Shown: piece by piece, positions 63,589-64,000 of the stretch | How the letters are laid out: each line of letters begins with the position of its first letter | Position numbering within the stretch: the stretch's first letter is position 1 | Source of the DNA: Algoriphagus sp. | GTDB taxonomy: Bacteria > Bacteroidota > Bacteroidia > Cytophagales > Cyclobacteriaceae | Assembly: GCF_013373065.1 (NCBI RefSeq) | Contig: NZ_JABXIN010000015.1 | Span: forward strand, 62,001 to 126,000 | DNA: 64,000 bases | Direction of reading: 5' to 3' | The notes under the pieces: model-generated | Told to the model about the DNA's origin: nothing | What the model saw: the letters and a program-made list of their open reading frames with translations, nothing else | The model's database searches: none | Program-made: the position numbers and the translations under genes

Positions 63589-63746
63589 AATTCCGCTTTT
63601 CGTTCAAGTTACGATTACTTGATCAATTTTTCAAAGCCAAGGGGAAGGGCTAAAATCAAATCCGATTTCGGGCAAAAGTCGATGATTTTTAAGGTGAATT
63701 ACCATTCTTGGAATCATTTGGATTAGTACTTGATAGAAAATAAATA

Positions 63747-63879
63747 AAGCCTCTTTATTAAGAAGCTTTATTGGTGGAGGATAACGGAGTCGAACCGATG
63801 ACCTTCCCGACAAACGTCGGGACGCTCTGACCTTCTTATAGCTATCGAGATGAGCTAATTCAGATTGTATTAAATAAAA
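63747..63879 (-). repeat. tRNA-derived tandem repeat, copy 1 (133 bases)
   Basis: One unit of a tandem array. It holds a hairpin (AAGCCTCTTTATTAAGAAGCTT) that on the minus strand is followed by a T-rich stretch, then a tRNA-like segment. The next unit begins 133 bases on with the same hairpin (AAGTCTCTCTATTGAGAAGCTT). It is 26 bases longer than copy 2 because it still keeps a recognisable anticodon-arm region. Confidence 0.75.
63772..63858 (-). pseudogene. Decayed tRNA copy 1 (3' half intact, 5' acceptor strand lost)
   Basis: On the minus strand this reads TTAGCTCA (D-arm start), then GGTCAGAGCGTCCCGACG..., a T-arm GGTCATCGGTTCGACTCC and 3' acceptor GTTATCCTCCACCA with encoded CCA. The 5' acceptor strand expected to pair (GGAGGAT) is replaced by unrelated bases, and the anticodon arm is a strict palindrome (CCCGAC GTTT GTCGGG) without a seven-base loop. 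A normal tRNA cannot form. The parent gene may lie to the right of the window; its amino acid identity is not certain (Val-type is possible from the GGAGGAT/ATCCTCC acceptor). Confidence 0.6.
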
Positions 63880-63986
63880 AAGTCTCTCTATTGAGAAGCT
63901 TTAATGGTGGAGGATAACGGAGTCGAACCGATGACCTTCCCGATAGCTATCGGGATGAGCTAATATCAGATGGTATTAAATAAAAA
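63880..63986 (-). repeat. tRNA-derived tandem repeat, copy 2 (107 bases)
   Basis: The second unit of the array, sharing the leading hairpin, T-arm and acceptor segment with copy 1. The tail ATCAGATGGTATTAAAT corresponds to TTCAGATTGTATTAAAT there. A third unit begins at 63987 (AAGCCTCTCTATTG) and runs off the window. Confidence 0.75.
63905..63963 (-). pseudogene. Decayed tRNA copy 2 with anticodon arm replaced by a palindrome
   Basis: It carries the same T-arm and CCA-ending acceptor 3' strand as copy 1, but between the D-arm start (TTAGCTCA) and the T-arm only CCCGATAGCTATCGGG (63939-63954), a perfect 16-base palindrome, remains. The 5' acceptor strand is absent. It is not a functional tRNA. 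Confidence 0.6.
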
Positions 63987-64000
63987 AAGCCTCTCTATTG

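Noticed and set aside
63772-63858. Functional tRNA gene
   Set aside because: The 5' acceptor strand does not pair with the 3' strand and the anticodon arm lacks a seven-base loop.
1-64000. CRISPR array, prophage or insertion sequence
   Set aside because: No regular short repeat-spacer pattern, integrase, transposase or phage structural gene was found; the only repeats are those listed.

Overview
The window looks like chromosomal DNA of a Bacteroidota bacterium, most likely order Cytophagales and near Cyclobacteriaceae (Algoriphagus-like). Support comes from a SusC/SusD pair, a Por-type (type IX) secretion C-terminal sorting domain, many lipoproteins with the short Bacteroidota lipobox, DUF5916, DUF2007, BshC and Planctomycete-type cytochrome/DUF1501 genes, and AT-rich spacers. 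The genus is inference. No rRNA, CRISPR array, phage or complete insertion sequence was seen.

Layout. 1-10.3 kb is housekeeping: dusB (runs off the left edge), a CPBP membrane protease, DUF2007 and cdsA overlapping one another, a glutamate-type dehydrogenase, psd, a coupled minus-strand run (M16 peptidase, ispF, mnmD), then bshC and a 5-formyl-THF cyclo-ligase. 10.3-16.8 kb is a long AT-rich leader followed by a SusC-SusD-lipoprotein operon closed by a strong terminator. 16.8-23.3 kb encodes the 2-oxoglutarate dehydrogenase complex (E1, a two-lipoyl E2, E3); a four-helix-bundle gene flanked by imperfect inverted repeats sits between E2 and E3. 23.3-31.6 kb holds DUF2520, pirin, an exported M20-type hydrolase, an acyl-ACP desaturase, a beta-propeller lipoprotein, an esterase-like lipoprotein and an M19 dipeptidase lipoprotein.

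31.7-39.6 kb is the most unusual block: a lipoprotein joining Planctomycete-type cytochrome c, DUF1549, LamG and DUF1553; a Tat-exported DUF1501 protein directly downstream; a convergent FG-GAP/VCBS lipoprotein; and a membrane protein fusing four helices, a cytochrome c domain and leucine-rich repeats. It could be an undescribed envelope redox/hydrolase module. 39.8-48.2 kb has clpB, a CxxC-plus-carboxypeptidase-like protein, a large BNR-repeat protein, and a CPXCG/PNPOx-like pair behind a dispersed-type hairpin repeat. 48.2-60.8 kb is envelope and secreted functions: DUF5916, a TonB-dependent receptor, exported DsrE, an S9 peptidase, an amidohydrolase lipoprotein and a sorting-domain FG-GAP protein. 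60.8-63.6 kb has murF, DUF2461 and two small envelope proteins.

The right edge (63747-64000) carries tandem decayed tRNA-derived repeats that keep the T-arm, the acceptor 3' strand and CCA but have lost the 5' acceptor strand. As a whole the window describes an aerobic heterotroph with a large exported hydrolase and nutrient-binding inventory. The catalytic calls below rest on motif reading by eye, with no database search.
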